The notes under the pieces were generated by a model. That model had not been told where the DNA came from, did no database searches, and saw only the letters and a program-made list of their open reading frames with translations. Of a stretch of DNA of 64,000 nt, positions 1 to 12,165 are shown in pieces. The stretch is from Fomes fomentarius. Its lineage: Eukaryota; Basidiomycota; Agaricomycetes; Polyporales; Polyporaceae. Where the stretch lies: contig JABYQN010000001.1 in NCBI GenBank assembly GCA_022606135.1, positions 434,001-498,000 on the forward strand, given 5' to 3'. Both the position numbers and the translations under genes were made by a program. Each line of letters starts with the position of its first letter. Positions within the stretch are counted from its first letter, which is position 1.

Positions 1-216
1 TGTTGGACAGTGCCACAAGTCCGGTATCCGCCTGACGTCGGGATTGGCTGCCATGAGGATACGCCGTATATGCAGCGCTTGAGTGAGGCATACATAGCGA
101 AGAATCCTCAAGTGCGACAAGTCACCGGTCGAACCGCGTCCGAGCATGACTTGGAGCGTTGGGATGCACTGTCAGACGATGATATGTCAGAGGAAGAGGA
201 TGTCTTACATGTATAG
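1..216 (+). CDS. C-terminal end of an unknown protein (partial)
   Basis: A frame that is already open at base 1 runs to a stop at 214-216, giving about 71 residues. The tail is acidic and serine-rich, with a DDDMSEEED stretch just before the stop. No ATG lies at the beginning, so this is most likely the last exon of a gene that starts left of the window. I do not recognise the family. It could also be a chance open frame, because only composition and continuity support it. Confidence 0.35.
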   Translation, partial: CWTVPQVRYPPDVGIGCHEDTPYMQRLSEAYIAKNPQVRQVTGRTASEHDLERWDALSDDDMSEEEDVLHV

Positions 217-857
217 TATTATAGAATCCGCGCGGTGCCGCCTTGGAAGTCGTCTACAAAGTCGGAACGTACGCAGTGGCCGCTCTGAGTCCGGTGCCTC
301 CAATCGCCTGCACCACTGGCCTGGGCCACACTGAGAAGTCGTTCTCGTTCACGCTTGTAAAGGATATGGACAGGGTTAGGAGTCCGTTACGTAGTTCGTT
401 GGTCTTTTTCTTCATGCTATTACCGTCGGTCTTCATATCATGACAATCCGAGGCAAGGTCTTCAAGCCGTAAGTTGTCAAGGCCAGGTCGTCAAAGGAGT
501 TGTTTAGTTGACTGCAATGAAGTCTTCGTCGCAACGGTAGGTGAGCGTTCGAGCGACATGAAATTCGGTAATTGTGTATGGTGGTAGAATGTCGTAGTAC
601 TACTAGTCAAGTAGGCCTTGAAACCCGTTGGCGCCTATACATACTGGCACTCGTTCGCGCAACGTCGCCTTCTTACATATGCCACTACGACTACGAGATC
701 AGACAGTCTCAGAACGCACCGCAAAACCGTTAACGAGGGGAGGGATGGAGAGAACTGCGCCACGGTACATGCTCTATAATGATGACGTCGTCTATTGATG
801 ATGTACAATCGCGGAGCACTCAAGCCGGACAACAAATCGCTTGAACGCAGGTCCTCG
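217..857. other. Intergenic; 3' flank of X1
   Basis: No gene is visible. About the last 100 bases (roughly 760-857) are the minus-strand 3' flank of family X copy 1. They resemble the 3' flanks of X2 (after 29395) and X3 (after 34821): each has a TTGTACA-type block followed by a run resembling ACTAGACGACGTCAT. The duplications therefore extend beyond the coding region. Confidence 0.4.
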
Positions 858-1686
858 TCAAGCCGCACTGGAAGGTGCGGATTTCGCAACTTTCTTGCGC
901 ACAACTTTCTTCGTACGCGTGCCTGTAGAAGAGCGTCAGCACTTGACTACAGCGCAAAACCCGTTCGACAAGACTCACCCTTTGGCTGCTTGGGCTTCGT
1001 AGGAACCCTGTGCCACTGCCACTCGAAGGGATCGAGGTACCACATAAGATGCACATCGGGTGCTACGGACGCAACCATCTCCTGCAGCTTCGCGACCGCC
1101 TCGGGTGACGGTATCCCAAAGTAGTTTGTCCCGATTGTCAAGGTGTACTCGGCCTTGAACTCCGAGTCGTATAGCAGGAAGACGCGGGCCATCTTCTCAT
1201 ACTCCCTTGACTCAGGGATACCGAGAAGCGAGCGCAGGGCGATAGCGAAGCTCACGCCCAGGATGGTCTCGAGGATGTTATCAATCTCTTCCTCCCAGGC
1301 CTCGTCTGGAAACGTTAGTTCTTCGCCATTTGAGTCGAACATCCCGGCAGTGGGAGGACCATCACACCGCTCGATGGTATCGGGGAAGTAGCGGCAGGCC
1401 AGCTCCATCAACTTGTAAGGCCCGAGCCTCCAGCCGAGCCTAATTGTGGGTGGCTTCAGCTGAGCGGTGCGGGAGGGGATAAGGTAGCTAACGGGTACAA
1501 TGGGACCTGGAAGCGGTTGTTGCGCAAATATGCGACGTCTCTCCTGCGGAACGTGACGCGTGAGCAAGAGCAATTGGCTGATCAAGGACTGTGGACTTAC
1601 TCCTAGATGGCTATACGTAAGACCATCTCTCGGGGCGAAGAGGGCCTCCGGATCGACATAAATGGGAGCGGGTGGGGGATGTGCCA
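858..1686 (-). CDS. Unknown repeated family X, copy 1 (X1)
   Basis: Three exons on the minus strand: 1601-1686, 979-1543 and 858-922. The introns are 1544-1600 (57 bases, in frame and open) and 923-978. The middle of the protein carries FAQQPLPGPI, then LKPPTIRLGWRLGPYKLMEL, and a late segment on EAVAKLQEMVASVAPDV. After the second intron the protein ends in a lysine/valine tail (TKKVVRKKVAK). The start at 1686 was chosen because X2 begins at the matching position with MAE; an upstream ATG-less extension to 1783 is unlikely. X2, X3 and X4 elsewhere in this window are homologous, with the same intron sites. No known domain is recognised. The basic tail might direct nuclear or nucleic-acid binding, but that is inference. 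Confidence 0.75.
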
Positions 1687-2047
1687 TAATTGGAGACCTG
1701 CGTAGGAGACCCTGAGCATGATTCTTGTAAACATTACATAATCGTACATCAGTAAGCCTTGTACTATTATGTAAGGAACTCAAGCGTCTAAGGCAGCTAT
1801 TGACCTCTATTTGGTCAACGCACGCAGTCGCTTGTTATAGACGGGCGCCTAGCGCCTATTCCGAGAACAATGAACTGAGCCGGAGCGAAGACAATTAACA
1901 ATGACTGTCACCCGCTGGCGACAATTTGTGCCCGACACAATGAAACCATGGCAATCTGAAGAACCGAGGTGCTTTTCAGGTGAGGTTCCTGTGCCCCTTT
2001 CCTTCGTTCTCCTCCCTCATCCCCTCTCCACGACTAGAAGACTCGAC

Positions 2048-5000
2048 ATGCTGTCGAGCATATTCACGATTTCGTTCCTTTTCGGCGCATCGTTTGGTGA
2101 GTCTTGCCATGTCTTTGAGAAAGTGAGCTTGACATATCTGACGTGGGTGTCGATTAGCCGCACAATCTTCACCAACTGTAGTCTGCGTTGCAGGACAATG
2201 CCTTCAAGGGTACACTAACACTACCAGTACGTTCCTCGATCTTTGGTGATCGCACGCTTCCTCATTCCTCTCAGTTGGCGCAACACTATCTGCCTCTGGT
2301 GCTGCAACGAGCGTTCTCCTTTTGCCCGGGCAATACACGTCGACGTCCGACCCTGCCCTTCTCCATGACCTTCTCACGTCCTCAAGTGCCTCTCTTTCTT
2401 CCTCTCCTGGCTTCGATGCCAACACGTCTCTCCCACTTGATGTATCACTTCAACCGGGCATCGCCGTTTACCCTCAGACCAAGTACTCTGGACAGGCCAA
2501 CTTCGCACAACTACCCAGCACGCCATCCAACAGTACCACTCAGATTTCCGCCGGTTCCATCGCAGTCTCGTCGAACGTCTGGGCAGCGATCTCGTCTGAG
2601 TCATCCAGCGATCGGATTATCTTCTGGGACAATGTCCCGGATGTGTCGCAACTACCTTCAGGCGCATCTGGTCTTTCCAAGTTGCTTGACATCCAGTCAT
2701 CTGCGTGCTCTCCACCGTGTGCAGGTGCTGGTGTGTGTTCAGCATCTGGGACCTGCGTCTGCCCTCCTGGGTTCAACGGAGCGTCCTGCGAGACCTGTTC
2801 TCCGGGCTTCTTTGGCCCGGAGTGCCAGGCGTGCCCGGCCGATTGCGCTTCCTGCGATGATGGTATGACTGGCACAGGCAGGTGTCTCGAACCCATCATC
2901 AAGAATCTGCCATCGTCCTGCAACTGCGAGAATGGTGCATGTGGATCCGATGGCCAGTGCACTTGCCTTCCCGGCTGGACGGCGGCGGACAATGGTACTG
3001 CTTGCGCCAAGTGTGCTGACGGGTTCTTCCTCAACTCAGATGGAAACTGTGCAGGTATGTGCTAATCGACGGGCTATTGTCCGACATCTACTGATATTGT
3101 TGTGCTAGCCTGCCAGCTTGGGTGCACCAAGTGCGCCAATGGTAGCGGCGCCTGCATCTCGTGCAAGACCGGATTCACCCAGAATGCGAACGATCGCACC
3201 AAGTGCATCGCTACACAGGCGACCACCTCTACTGGTACCGTCTGCCCCGATGGTAGCTTCAGCGATGGTACGACCTGCCAGCCATGCTCGCCTCTCTGCC
3301 AGACTTGTTCTGGCTCGACATCCAGCGACTGTATCGTCTGTGGTGCGGGAAAGTACACTCTGAATGGCAACTGCGTTGGCACCGATGGAAACGGGGTCTG
3401 TGACGGCTCCTCTCTGGTGGCGGATAACAACAAGCACGAGTGTGATTGTGAGTCATGTTCAATGCTTGTCTCGTCTTCGTCGCATACTCACTCGACCGAT
3501 CTGTTGTATAGCATGTCCGTCGAAGTGCACGACCTGCAAGTACTCGACCTTCAACGTCGCGTCTACGATAGATCAGGTGCAGTGCAGTGGTTGCCTCCCT
3601 GGATTCGTGCTGTCGAAAGGCCAATGTATTGAGAGTTGCCCTACCGGCACGTTCCTTGATCCGAAGGACAACGTTACTTGCACAGGTAAGCTTATTGTTC
3701 ACTATTGTATCGCTTGGGGAGGAGCCCTGACGCCGTTGGTCTTCCACAGCTTGTGACTCCTCCTGCGGCACTTGCGCTGGGTCGTCCACATTCTGCTTGA
3801 CGTGCGCGAACAATCAGCTCGCCTCGAACGGCAAGTGTGTCGCGTCTTGTCCCACCAACACGTTCGGCTCTTCCGGCCAGTGCGTCACCTGCCATCCGGA
3901 TTGCGCGACGTGCACAGGCAGCGCCTTCAACCAGTGTTCGAGCTGCCCATCGGACCGCCCAGTACTCACCAACGGTCGCTGCCTTCCTACTTGCAGCAAG
4001 TCTCAATACTTCGACAAGACTTCGTCGACCTGCCAGTCCTGCGACGCTAGCTGCTCAAGCTGCTCTGGCGCTGGTCCGAGTAATTGTCTCGCGTGCTCGA
4101 GCTCAACTCAGGTCCTCCGCGGAGGTACATGCGTTGCCAGCAGCTGCACCAACTCAACCAGCGTTATTCCAGGCCTCGGCATCTGCCTCTCCGACCTGGT
4201 CGTCGTCCCTACAGTATCCGGCACCGCCCCGCCTCTCCCTACGATCACTGGCATCGACACCCCAACCTCCGGACAGACCACTGCTGTTGTGCGTCGCCCA
4301 CTGCAATGGTGGGAGATCCTCCTCATGGCACTCGGGTGTGCGTTCATCTTCGTGCTCGTCCTCATGTGCTGGCGCCGTCGTGCTCGCAAGCGTCGCGCCG
4401 CCGCGACCGCGAACTTTGCAGCAGCCAAGCGCCTCGATCATTCCAGGGGCTGGCGCCTGCGTCTCGCGCGCTTCGGCGAGCGGCTCTTCGGGCACAAGAA
4501 GGGCCAGCGCTGGATGTTGCCGGCCAACCACGACGACATCCGTCTTGCGAAGCTGCGCGCCGCCGAGGAGGCACGGCTTGATCCCGCCCTCGAGAAGATG
4601 CGCCTGGCTGAGAGCGAGCGCCACGAGCGGGACATGGCGAGGATGCGTGCCTCCGAGCTACGACACGAGCACGACATGGACAAGCTGCTCGATGCGTACG
4701 ACTACACACGCACAGGCTCGAGCGGCGCCCCCTCGCCTATGCCATCCCTTCGCTCGTACGACAGCGACCGGCATTCGCACAAAGCCAGCAGCAGAGGCTC
4801 CAACAAGGCACCGACGGCCAACGACAAGCTCGCACAGGAGTCGCTGTACTCGCAGGTCACCGGCCAGCCTCGACGTGCGCCTGAGCCCCGCCAGCCTGTT
4901 CGGGGAATCCCGGACGTGCCCTCTTCGCGGTTCTCTCAGTCGACGACGTACAGCAGCTGGCTGGCGCCCGACCCGCCCTCGCAGTCGCCACCGACACCTG

Positions 5001-5182
5001 CGCAGGAGTACGCGCGGTCGGTGTCGCAGCTCGCGATGCTTGCGCAGGTAGACCAGCCCGCTCCGCCGCAGCCACAGCCACAGCCACAGCCGCAACCCTG
5101 GCAGCAACAGCAGGAGCAGCGCGGAGCTTACTGGCTGCAGCCTACGCACACGGGCGGGTCGCGGAACCCGTTCCTCCGTTGA
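2048..5182 (+). CDS. Cysteine-rich EGF/furin-repeat single-pass membrane protein
   Basis: Six exons join in frame to 935 residues: 2048-2096, 2194-2226, 2275-3054, 3109-3447, 3512-3685 and 3750-5182. The N-terminus (MLSSIFTISFLFGASF) is a signal peptide. A serine-rich ectodomain of about 140 residues follows. Next come EGF-like modules (about residues 170-200 and 243-270), then furin/growth-factor-receptor-type CxxC repeats to about residue 630. One membrane span lies at about 647-668 and is followed by an RRRARKRR stop-transfer sequence. The cytoplasmic part of about 260 residues has a charged, likely coiled-coil stretch and ends in glutamine/proline repeats. The architecture is that of a type I surface receptor or adhesion protein without a kinase domain. 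Ligand and pathway are unknown. Exon 2, only 33 bases, is the least certain. Confidence 0.85.
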
Positions 5183-5912
5183 TTCCTCACGACAAGCCCG
5201 GACTTGGACTTGGACTCTGGTAGTGTTTGTGTATACCTTCGACTTTCGGACACGTACATACCTTTCTCTCACGTTCACGCTCTGCACGGACAAGCTCGTT
5301 GACGTTTTTACGAGGTCTTACGATTACCTCTTGATGGTGTTCTGTCTCTTTTCACGTACCTGTACATCTTTCGCGTGCTGCTTCGCGCGTGTAATTAGCC
5401 ATATCGCACACACTGTAGCTCTACCTCTGCCGGTCACGGTTCATCGCTATCCCATCATTTGTATCCTACGTTATCCAGAAATCCGCAATACCATTGCAGC
5501 GTGTCTTCTGTCGTCTGTCGTATCTGTATGGACAGTGGTTAATCTTGTGCTCCTCGATTGAAGGTGGTGCGCTGTCAGGCCTTTGTGTCCAGCTACATGT
5601 CCAGCCATGGAGCCACTGTGGCAGCGCTGGGCAAGAAGCAAAGAAAACTGAGAACCTCGGATATGAAGCTACATGCCGGTACCCACCAAAAGTAGTACTT
5701 CCTGATCACAACGGGGGAGGGAATAAATGACGATTTGATGATCGGCTTTGCGATACTGTGAGTGGTTCGCATGGGAAGTCGCAGCAAGTGTAATCGCAGA
5801 AAATGTAGATGCACGATGATGTACAGTTCACTGATATATGTGTAAGGAGTAACAACAGTCTGATGATAACAATGGTCCAATGATGAGCAATACGAATGGG
5901 GGCCGAGCAGAT
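5183..5912. other. Convergent 3' intergenic region
   Basis: This stretch lies between the 3' ends of the membrane-protein gene and kinase K1, which converge here. It must hold both 3' UTRs and polyadenylation signals. No gene, repeat or structured RNA is evident. Confidence 0.5.
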
Positions 5913-8504
5913 CTAGGTTCGAGACTTCTTGTTGCGCAGATTGTAAACCGATTTTGCAGTGCGCGAGGACGTCCCCCGCCTGGTGCAATTTCCTCGCGAA
6001 CGGGGCAGGGCCGCGCGTGCTGGACGTTCCTCTATAGAATCGTCCACTGCCGTCATCGGTGCCTCGATTCTCTTTACAGTCTTCGCCCGCTTCACGGAAC
6101 GCTCGTCAGAGTCTCCATCGCCGTCTTCATCACTGTCGTCCCCATCGGCGCCTCCCGCGTCTTCGTCCTCAGACCCCGCCGCGTTGAAGTCTGGCGCAGG
6201 TACCGGCTGGACATGCGCGGACCGATCCTTCGCAAGCTGGTCGCCGACCTTGTCGTCTGTTGGCCAATCGTGCCCCAGTTCGTCGTCCAGCAACGATAGA
6301 AGAGCGTTGTGGTCGTCAAGCTTCCGTGAGTCGTCGACGTTGCTGCTCCCGGCGGCAATCGGCTGCAAGACACTGTCCTTGACGCGAGCCCGGACATAAC
6401 GTGCTTTGAACCACGCGAGCATGGTCCGAAAGATGTTGTTGATGGGGTGTGCATCGTCATTCCCGTCGAGGAATGAGATCGTAGGCCCGTTCGAAGCGAG
6501 CAATTCGCCGTATCGCATGGCCAAGCGTTTATTGCTCCCGCAACAGTACCGCCCGTTTTGCACCGCATGCTGGTCAAAAAAGTCGAACATGGTGATTTGG
6601 AGGTCGGTGCAGTTGTGATGGAGATACCGAAGGGCATTGTAGAGGGAGACGTGGTGGAAGGACTCAATCTCGTCCGCGATCCTGACGGGCTCGTCGGGGT
6701 TGTCAAGAACGTAGGCCGACGCAAATTGCCATGTGCCCTGAAAAGATACGTGATGAGCGAGTACGTATGCCATGAGACATGTCGCTTACCGTGCGCACAG
6801 GCTGACAAGCCTGGTCCGACTCGCCATCTGACACGAGAGACTTCGACAGCTCCCAGTCGCTGAGGATGCCTCGCCAGACGACGCGTAGCTTCCCATCATT
6901 CTCATCGCGGACGACGGTAGGACAGATGAGCATATTGCCGGCGCTGACATCTCGATGGAGGATCTTCGCTTGATCAACAGCACCTGCGTGCGCTATAAGT
7001 GACAACCAGATTAACATCATTGCAGACGAGAACAGACATCTACGCTCACCTCTAACGCAATCGCGAATGAGAGTCATCAGTTGTTTTCCGGTCTTGAATT
7101 TGTGCAAAGCCAGGCACACTTCTTCGACGACCACACGATAATGGCGGAAGCTTCGGATGCAGTTCTTCCCTCGGTTGACGAAATCGTCCGGAGAGATCGT
7201 CTGACATGGAGGAATCAGATCCGGATCCTGGGCATCCTTGCCATGCGCAGACGCCTTCGCAGAAGCGCGGGTCTTCCTCTTCGTGCCGCGAGGCTTAGCA
7301 GGAGGCTTGTTGGACGAGGAGTTTGCTATGTGTTCCCGAGTAACGGTGACCTGTTCTAGCTCGCCATCACAGACGTAGGTCGGGATGTTCTCTACTCCAG
7401 AATCGCGAAGAGCACGGAGAACCTTGCCTTCGGTTTCGACATTCTCGTAGTATGGTCGCCAAGCATCTTTCAGGAAGACAAAGCGATTGGCAGTATTGTC
7501 CCAAGCCACGAAGCCACGCGTACCACGTCCAGACATACCGGGTGCGACGAAAACGGGCTTGCCCACCAAGAACGTCCGATGGGGCCCATCCTTGACTGGA
7601 ACGGTCAACCGGTAGCGAGTCGCATGACCATCAAGAGACTCCCTGAACGCGGCGCGCACAAACTTGAAAGTGTAAGGAGGCTCCAACTCGTCGTCCACGA
7701 TCGTCCCTTCGGCCTCCGAGATGTCCTTGTCACAGGGTGTTGCAAGAAAATCCATCTTGGCGTAATCAGCATCGTCTTTGTCCAATGGAGTGGCAGTGTC
7801 GTCGAAGCCCTGCTTGTCGCGTTCAAGGAGGGAGAAGCCCCAGAGGATGTCACGGAGACGGTCTCGGTGTTCTATGTAGTCGAATGACTCTGTGAAGATG
7901 GTTCCGGACCGATCCCAACGAGTGATACGCATCTTGCGCCCTGTGACGAGAAAGAGGAGCACTGATGTGCGATGTTGATGGGAGAAAACATGGGCCACAT
8001 AAGAAGCGATTTGACGATGGAAGGTTGTGAGCTCCTCCGAAGAAACGTAGTTCTTGGTTTTGTCGTCGTAGGGGTCAAAGCGGCCATCAGTGAATTGCCA
8101 TAGTGCATGGACGGCGTCCCAGTGGGGGTGCCCGTCGTGAACGAACTGTGCTTGTTGGTAGAGCGCGCCACAGACATTCACCTTCTCAGTATCGCCTTGG
8201 ATTTTGGCTTGTGAGACCCCAAGACGATACCCTGGACATGGACCTTTTGCATTCTTGGCCGTTGGATTCAACCACGCTGTCTGGCGTGGTGCTATGGTGA
8301 GATTACACTACCACTCAAGTTCACAATGAGAGGATTGTCAATAACTCAGCTTACCCATGCCTCGGCCACCTCTCGTTCGTCTGTAGCTTTGAGTACCTTG
8401 TCGACAATTCGTTGCGGCATAACAGGAAGTCTGGGTGCGGTATGGGGACCTGGGAGGAAGAGCGGCAGGAATGCATTAGTGTGAATGATCTCAGAGGTCG
8501 TCAT
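5913..8504 (-). CDS. FunK1-type fungal protein kinase K1
   Basis: Four exons (8355-8504, 7050-8280, 6790-6992, 5913-6737) join to 802 residues, with intron phases 0, 1, 0. Kinase landmarks: glycine-rich GMSGRGTRGF, the ATP-binding lysine in FVFLKDAWR, an alpha-C glutamate in ETEGKVL, the catalytic loop HRDVSAGN, and DWELSK in place of DFG. The C-terminal region carries an acidic stretch (DGDDSDEDGDGDSDE), then a basic tail ending near YNLRNKKSRT. Families of this type are expanded in mushroom genomes and presumed to be protein kinases; substrates are unknown. The closest relative here is K5. The start is set by the 50-codon first exon shared with K2 and K5; an in-frame upstream ATG exists near 8597. 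K1 and K2 are divergently arranged. Confidence 0.9.
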
Positions 8505-8993
8505 GAGTAGACGGCTTAAGCTTTGTGGTTTGGGAAGAAAAAGTTGGATAGACCCTTCAGCAAGCCGCGCCGCGCCGCGAGTGGTTGATGTCAGCAAACG
8601 TGACTAATTAGTTCCGCGTCACGCCTCCCAGAGTCTCCACTGCCGTTCAATCTCCCTCCCATTTTACTGATGAATTCCGGTACAGCCTGACTTTAAATTA
8701 CTACTAGCGAGGTCTATATGAACTACTTGAAGAATCAAGTGGACCATAGGAGGGAACAGTCAATATCTAGCGAAATTGCCTTTTTTGGAGCAATGGTGCG
8801 ATCAGTCACGCTTGCACTAGTACTGTGACTTCATTCATTGTTGAATGCTGATCGGTCCTTGCTCTTACCGCCATCTGCCTCGCCACTGGGAGACAAAGGT
8901 CTTTATCTGTCATCTATTGTAACTGGGGCTTAAGGTAGGTGGCCCGTGTTCAAACGTGTTCCGCTTTGTCAATGACCCCGATCAGGGCTTCAG
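8505..8993. other. Divergent intergenic region K1/K2
   Basis: Part of the roughly 750-base region between the divergent kinase genes K1 and K2. It presumably holds the K1 promoter. No ORF, repeat or clear motif is recognised. Confidence 0.45.
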
Positions 8994-9254
8994 AACGCAC
9001 TAAACTATACAACTCGGCCACAACCTCACTTTCTCACGTTTGCTGGATAAAAATCCGCGTTTCATTCCTTGCACTGGTAAGTCTCGCACTCTCAAACCAT
9101 GCCCTCTCCCCGTGGCCCGTATCCCTTCTCTGCTCATGCTGGTTCTGTGAACTCATCTCCGCTTCGCCACGGGCTCTCTGGTTACAACGAGTTCAGAACG
9201 GACGCACCCCTCTCAGCACAACGACGCAAAGAAGCCGCAGAAAGTAACGCCAAC
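8994..9254 (+). promoter_or_regulatory. K2 upstream block conserved with K4
   Basis: This leader resembles the K4 leader (33135-33345, minus). Both contain a TATA-like core (TATACAA here at 9006-9012, TATATAA in K4) followed directly by CTCGGCCACAA. Both also share the downstream blocks CCCTTTCTCTGC-like and AGTAACGC just before the ATG. Conservation could be functional or simply the trace of a recent gene duplication. Confidence 0.5.
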
Positions 9255-11874
9255 ATGACCACCAAGGAATTCATCGGGACTTTCTTTTCTTTCCCCCCAC
9301 CTCGGTCGTGCCCGACCAAGCCACCGCTCATGAGCAACGACATTGCCAATGGGATAAGGAAGGCAGCAAAAGCCAACAACGAGCGGCGAATCGCTGAGCT
9401 ATGGGTACGTGTTAAACGTGTATCTACCACAGCCCGCACTAATAGCGTCACAGGAGCAATGGATGAGGAGAACGGGCCACCATAGTCCTTGTCCAGGCTT
9501 CCAGCTCGCCACTTCGCAGGATAAGTGGGACTTGACCGACACCAAACACCTGAAGGTCGACGCCGCTTTGTACCCAGTCAAATCCGTTCCCGACGACGGT
9601 CGTCCACACTGGGAACTACAAGAAGCCCTTTGGGAGTTCAAGAGCGGCAAGAGCGGGTCCGACCCCTACGACGACATCACGAAAGATGACGCAGATGCAA
9701 AATCTCGCGTGGAAGTTCGCGGTCAGATGACCGAATACGTTGGCCACGCTTTCTCTGTCCAGCACCGTACAGTCTTGTTCTTCTTCCTCATCAACGGCAC
9801 ACGCGCCCGTGTCACCCGCTGGGATCGCTCGGGAACCATCTTCACTGAGTCTTTTGACTACACGAAGGATCGCGTGACTCTTCGCGACATCCTTTGGGGC
9901 TTGTCTCTCCTGACCCCCGCACAGAGGGGCTGCGATGAGACTGCTGTTCCCCTTCCCCCGACGAGCAGTGACTACAAGAAGATGACCGTGCTCGCAGCAG
10001 AGTGCGACACCGACATCTCCGAAGCTGAGGGAACCGTCGTGGAGTCGGAGGGCCCTTACACGTTCAAGTGTGTGAGGGAGAGCTTTGCCGCCTCCATAGC
10101 AGATGGTGCCCCCAGATACAGGATCTACATCCCGACGCCGGCCGGTGGGAGGCGAGCCTACCTAGTCGGCAGGCCTGCCATCGTGGCTGCGGGGATGTGT
10201 GGACGCGGTACCCGGGGCTTCGTCGCATGGGACAAGGCCGATAAGCGCTTTGTTTTTCTAAAGGATGCGTGGCGCCCCTTCTACGAGAACGTTGAAACCG
10301 AAGGGGCAGTTCTACGCAAGCTATCTACTTCTGGCGTGCGCAACATCCCCACATACGTTTGCGACGCGGAGCTCGATCACTACACCTCGACACCATCCCT
10401 CGCCCAGAACTTGGACGACGCAAACAAGAAAGCTGTCGAGGAACCGCCATGTAAGAAGCCCGCCCTCGACCGTCCCGAGACACCTGAGCCCCCACGTAGA
10501 ATGAGCAAACGGCTTCGTAACGGTGAACCTGTCCCAGTCTACACCCCCTCACCTAACGCCTTCGTTAATCGAGGGAAGAACGTATTGCGCCACTTCCGTC
10601 ACTACCGTCTAGTCGTTGAGGAAGTGTGCTTATCGCTAGCTACGTTCAAGAACGGGAAGCAGCTATTGTCCGTGGTCAGGGACTGTGTACAAGGTGCGCT
10701 CCTTAGTCATCCTTTCTCCACTCCGAGTCAACCATCTGATAATTTGCTTGTAGCCCATGCCGACGCGGTGAACAAAGCACTGATATATCATCGGGATGTT
10801 AGTGCGGGGAACATCCTCATTTGCCCCACCGTTGTCATGTGCGATGACGGAAAGCGACGCGTCGTATGGAAAGGTCTTCTCACGGATTGGGAGCTCTCAA
10901 AGCCTATAATGCCTGACGGTACACAACTGGCAGCCCGACAGCCTCGACGTACAGTAAGTATCCATCGGTCTTGCAGCCTTGCCTCAGTTTCCGCTGACAA
11001 ACCAACTGTACAGGGAACGTGGCAATTCACCTCCGCCTGGTTACTTGACCATATGGATGCGGCCGTTACCACTGCAGACGAGATTGAGTCAGTGTTCTGG
11101 ATCATTCTCTACAATGCCCTACGCTACCTCCGCCACACGTGCATCAATGTCTCACTAGCCATGTTCGACCTATTCGACAACTACGATTATCATGGCACAC
11201 AGTACCGATGTGGTTCTACGCGGCGGGAGACGATGACGCACGGCAGCCTCCCCGACGTCTCTGGCCAGGAATACGAGTTTCTCGACGACAAATGCGAGAA
11301 CACACATCCCATCAACGCGATCATTGGCAAGATGCTGACGTGGTTCAAGGCCCGCTACGCGAAGCTCAAAGCGCCTCACGTTGCGAACGCGATCAAGCAA
11401 TACGGCGGCGATAGTTCAGATTCACGGTCACGAGACGAGCGAGCGAAGAACTTGGACAATCACACCGCACTACTCGATTTTCTGGACGAGTTTCTGCAGC
11501 GTTGTGAATGGCCCGCGGACGACAAACTCGGTGATCTCATCAAAGATCCATCTCTGGCCCACCTCCCGCAGATAGCTCCAAGCGAGGACGAGACTCCCGC
11601 TTCTCCTGAAGAAGAGGTCCCGGCGGCCACAGACTCGAACGATGACGATGACGATGACGGCGACGGACGGCGCGCCAGACGGAAGCGCGTCAAGGGCGCG
11701 TCAAGATTGGCCGCTGTGATCGAAGACGATGAGGAGCTGCCGCAATACGCTGCGCCTGAGCCTGAGCCGCTCCCAGTGCCTACCGTCAGAAACCGTGGTG
11801 GGCGGAAGACTCGGGTCGGGCGTGGAACCAGGACGGGGTACGGTCTTCGTGGGTCCTCCCATCGAGGTACATGA
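9255..11874 (+). CDS. FunK1-type fungal protein kinase K2
   Basis: Exons 9255-9404, 9454-10693, 10754-10953 and 11014-11874 join to 816 residues. The ATP-binding lysine (FVFLKDAWR) is near residue 320, the HRDVSAGN loop near 476-482, and DWELSK, replacing DFG, near 508. The tail holds an acidic run (NDDDDDDGDG) and then an arginine/glycine-rich end (GRKTRVGRGTRTGYGLRG). Introns 2 and 3 are each exactly 60 bases and contain no in-frame stop, so retaining them would only insert 20 residues. I read them as introns because K1 and K3-K6 have introns at the same places. K2 is much closer to K4 than to its neighbours K1 and K3, which points to a dispersed duplication. Confidence 0.9.
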
Positions 11875-12165
11875 AGCGGTATGGATGGTTGCGGTCTATC
11901 GTGCGCTCCAGTAATTTATCATTTATGTACTTATAACTCGATACAGTATGGGCAGTAAGCAGTGATACATGACGCAGAACACAGGCCGTAGGGCCGTGGC
12001 TAGGAGTGAGCGTCGAAACAGAAGCCTCAGTGAGAGGATCACAAACGGCACCACGACGGAAATACCCAAGTCTAGTCACCCCCTCGTCCTCGTCAACCTC
12101 GTCCCCCTTCTCCTCCTCCTCCCGCTGCTGATGCAGGTGACATGGACACTCAGAGATGAAGGTTC

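Noticed and set aside
4658..5293. A 211-codon minus-strand open frame rich in arginine and leucine
   Set aside because: It is the antisense of the well-supported last exon of the membrane-protein gene, with composition typical of a GC-rich shadow.
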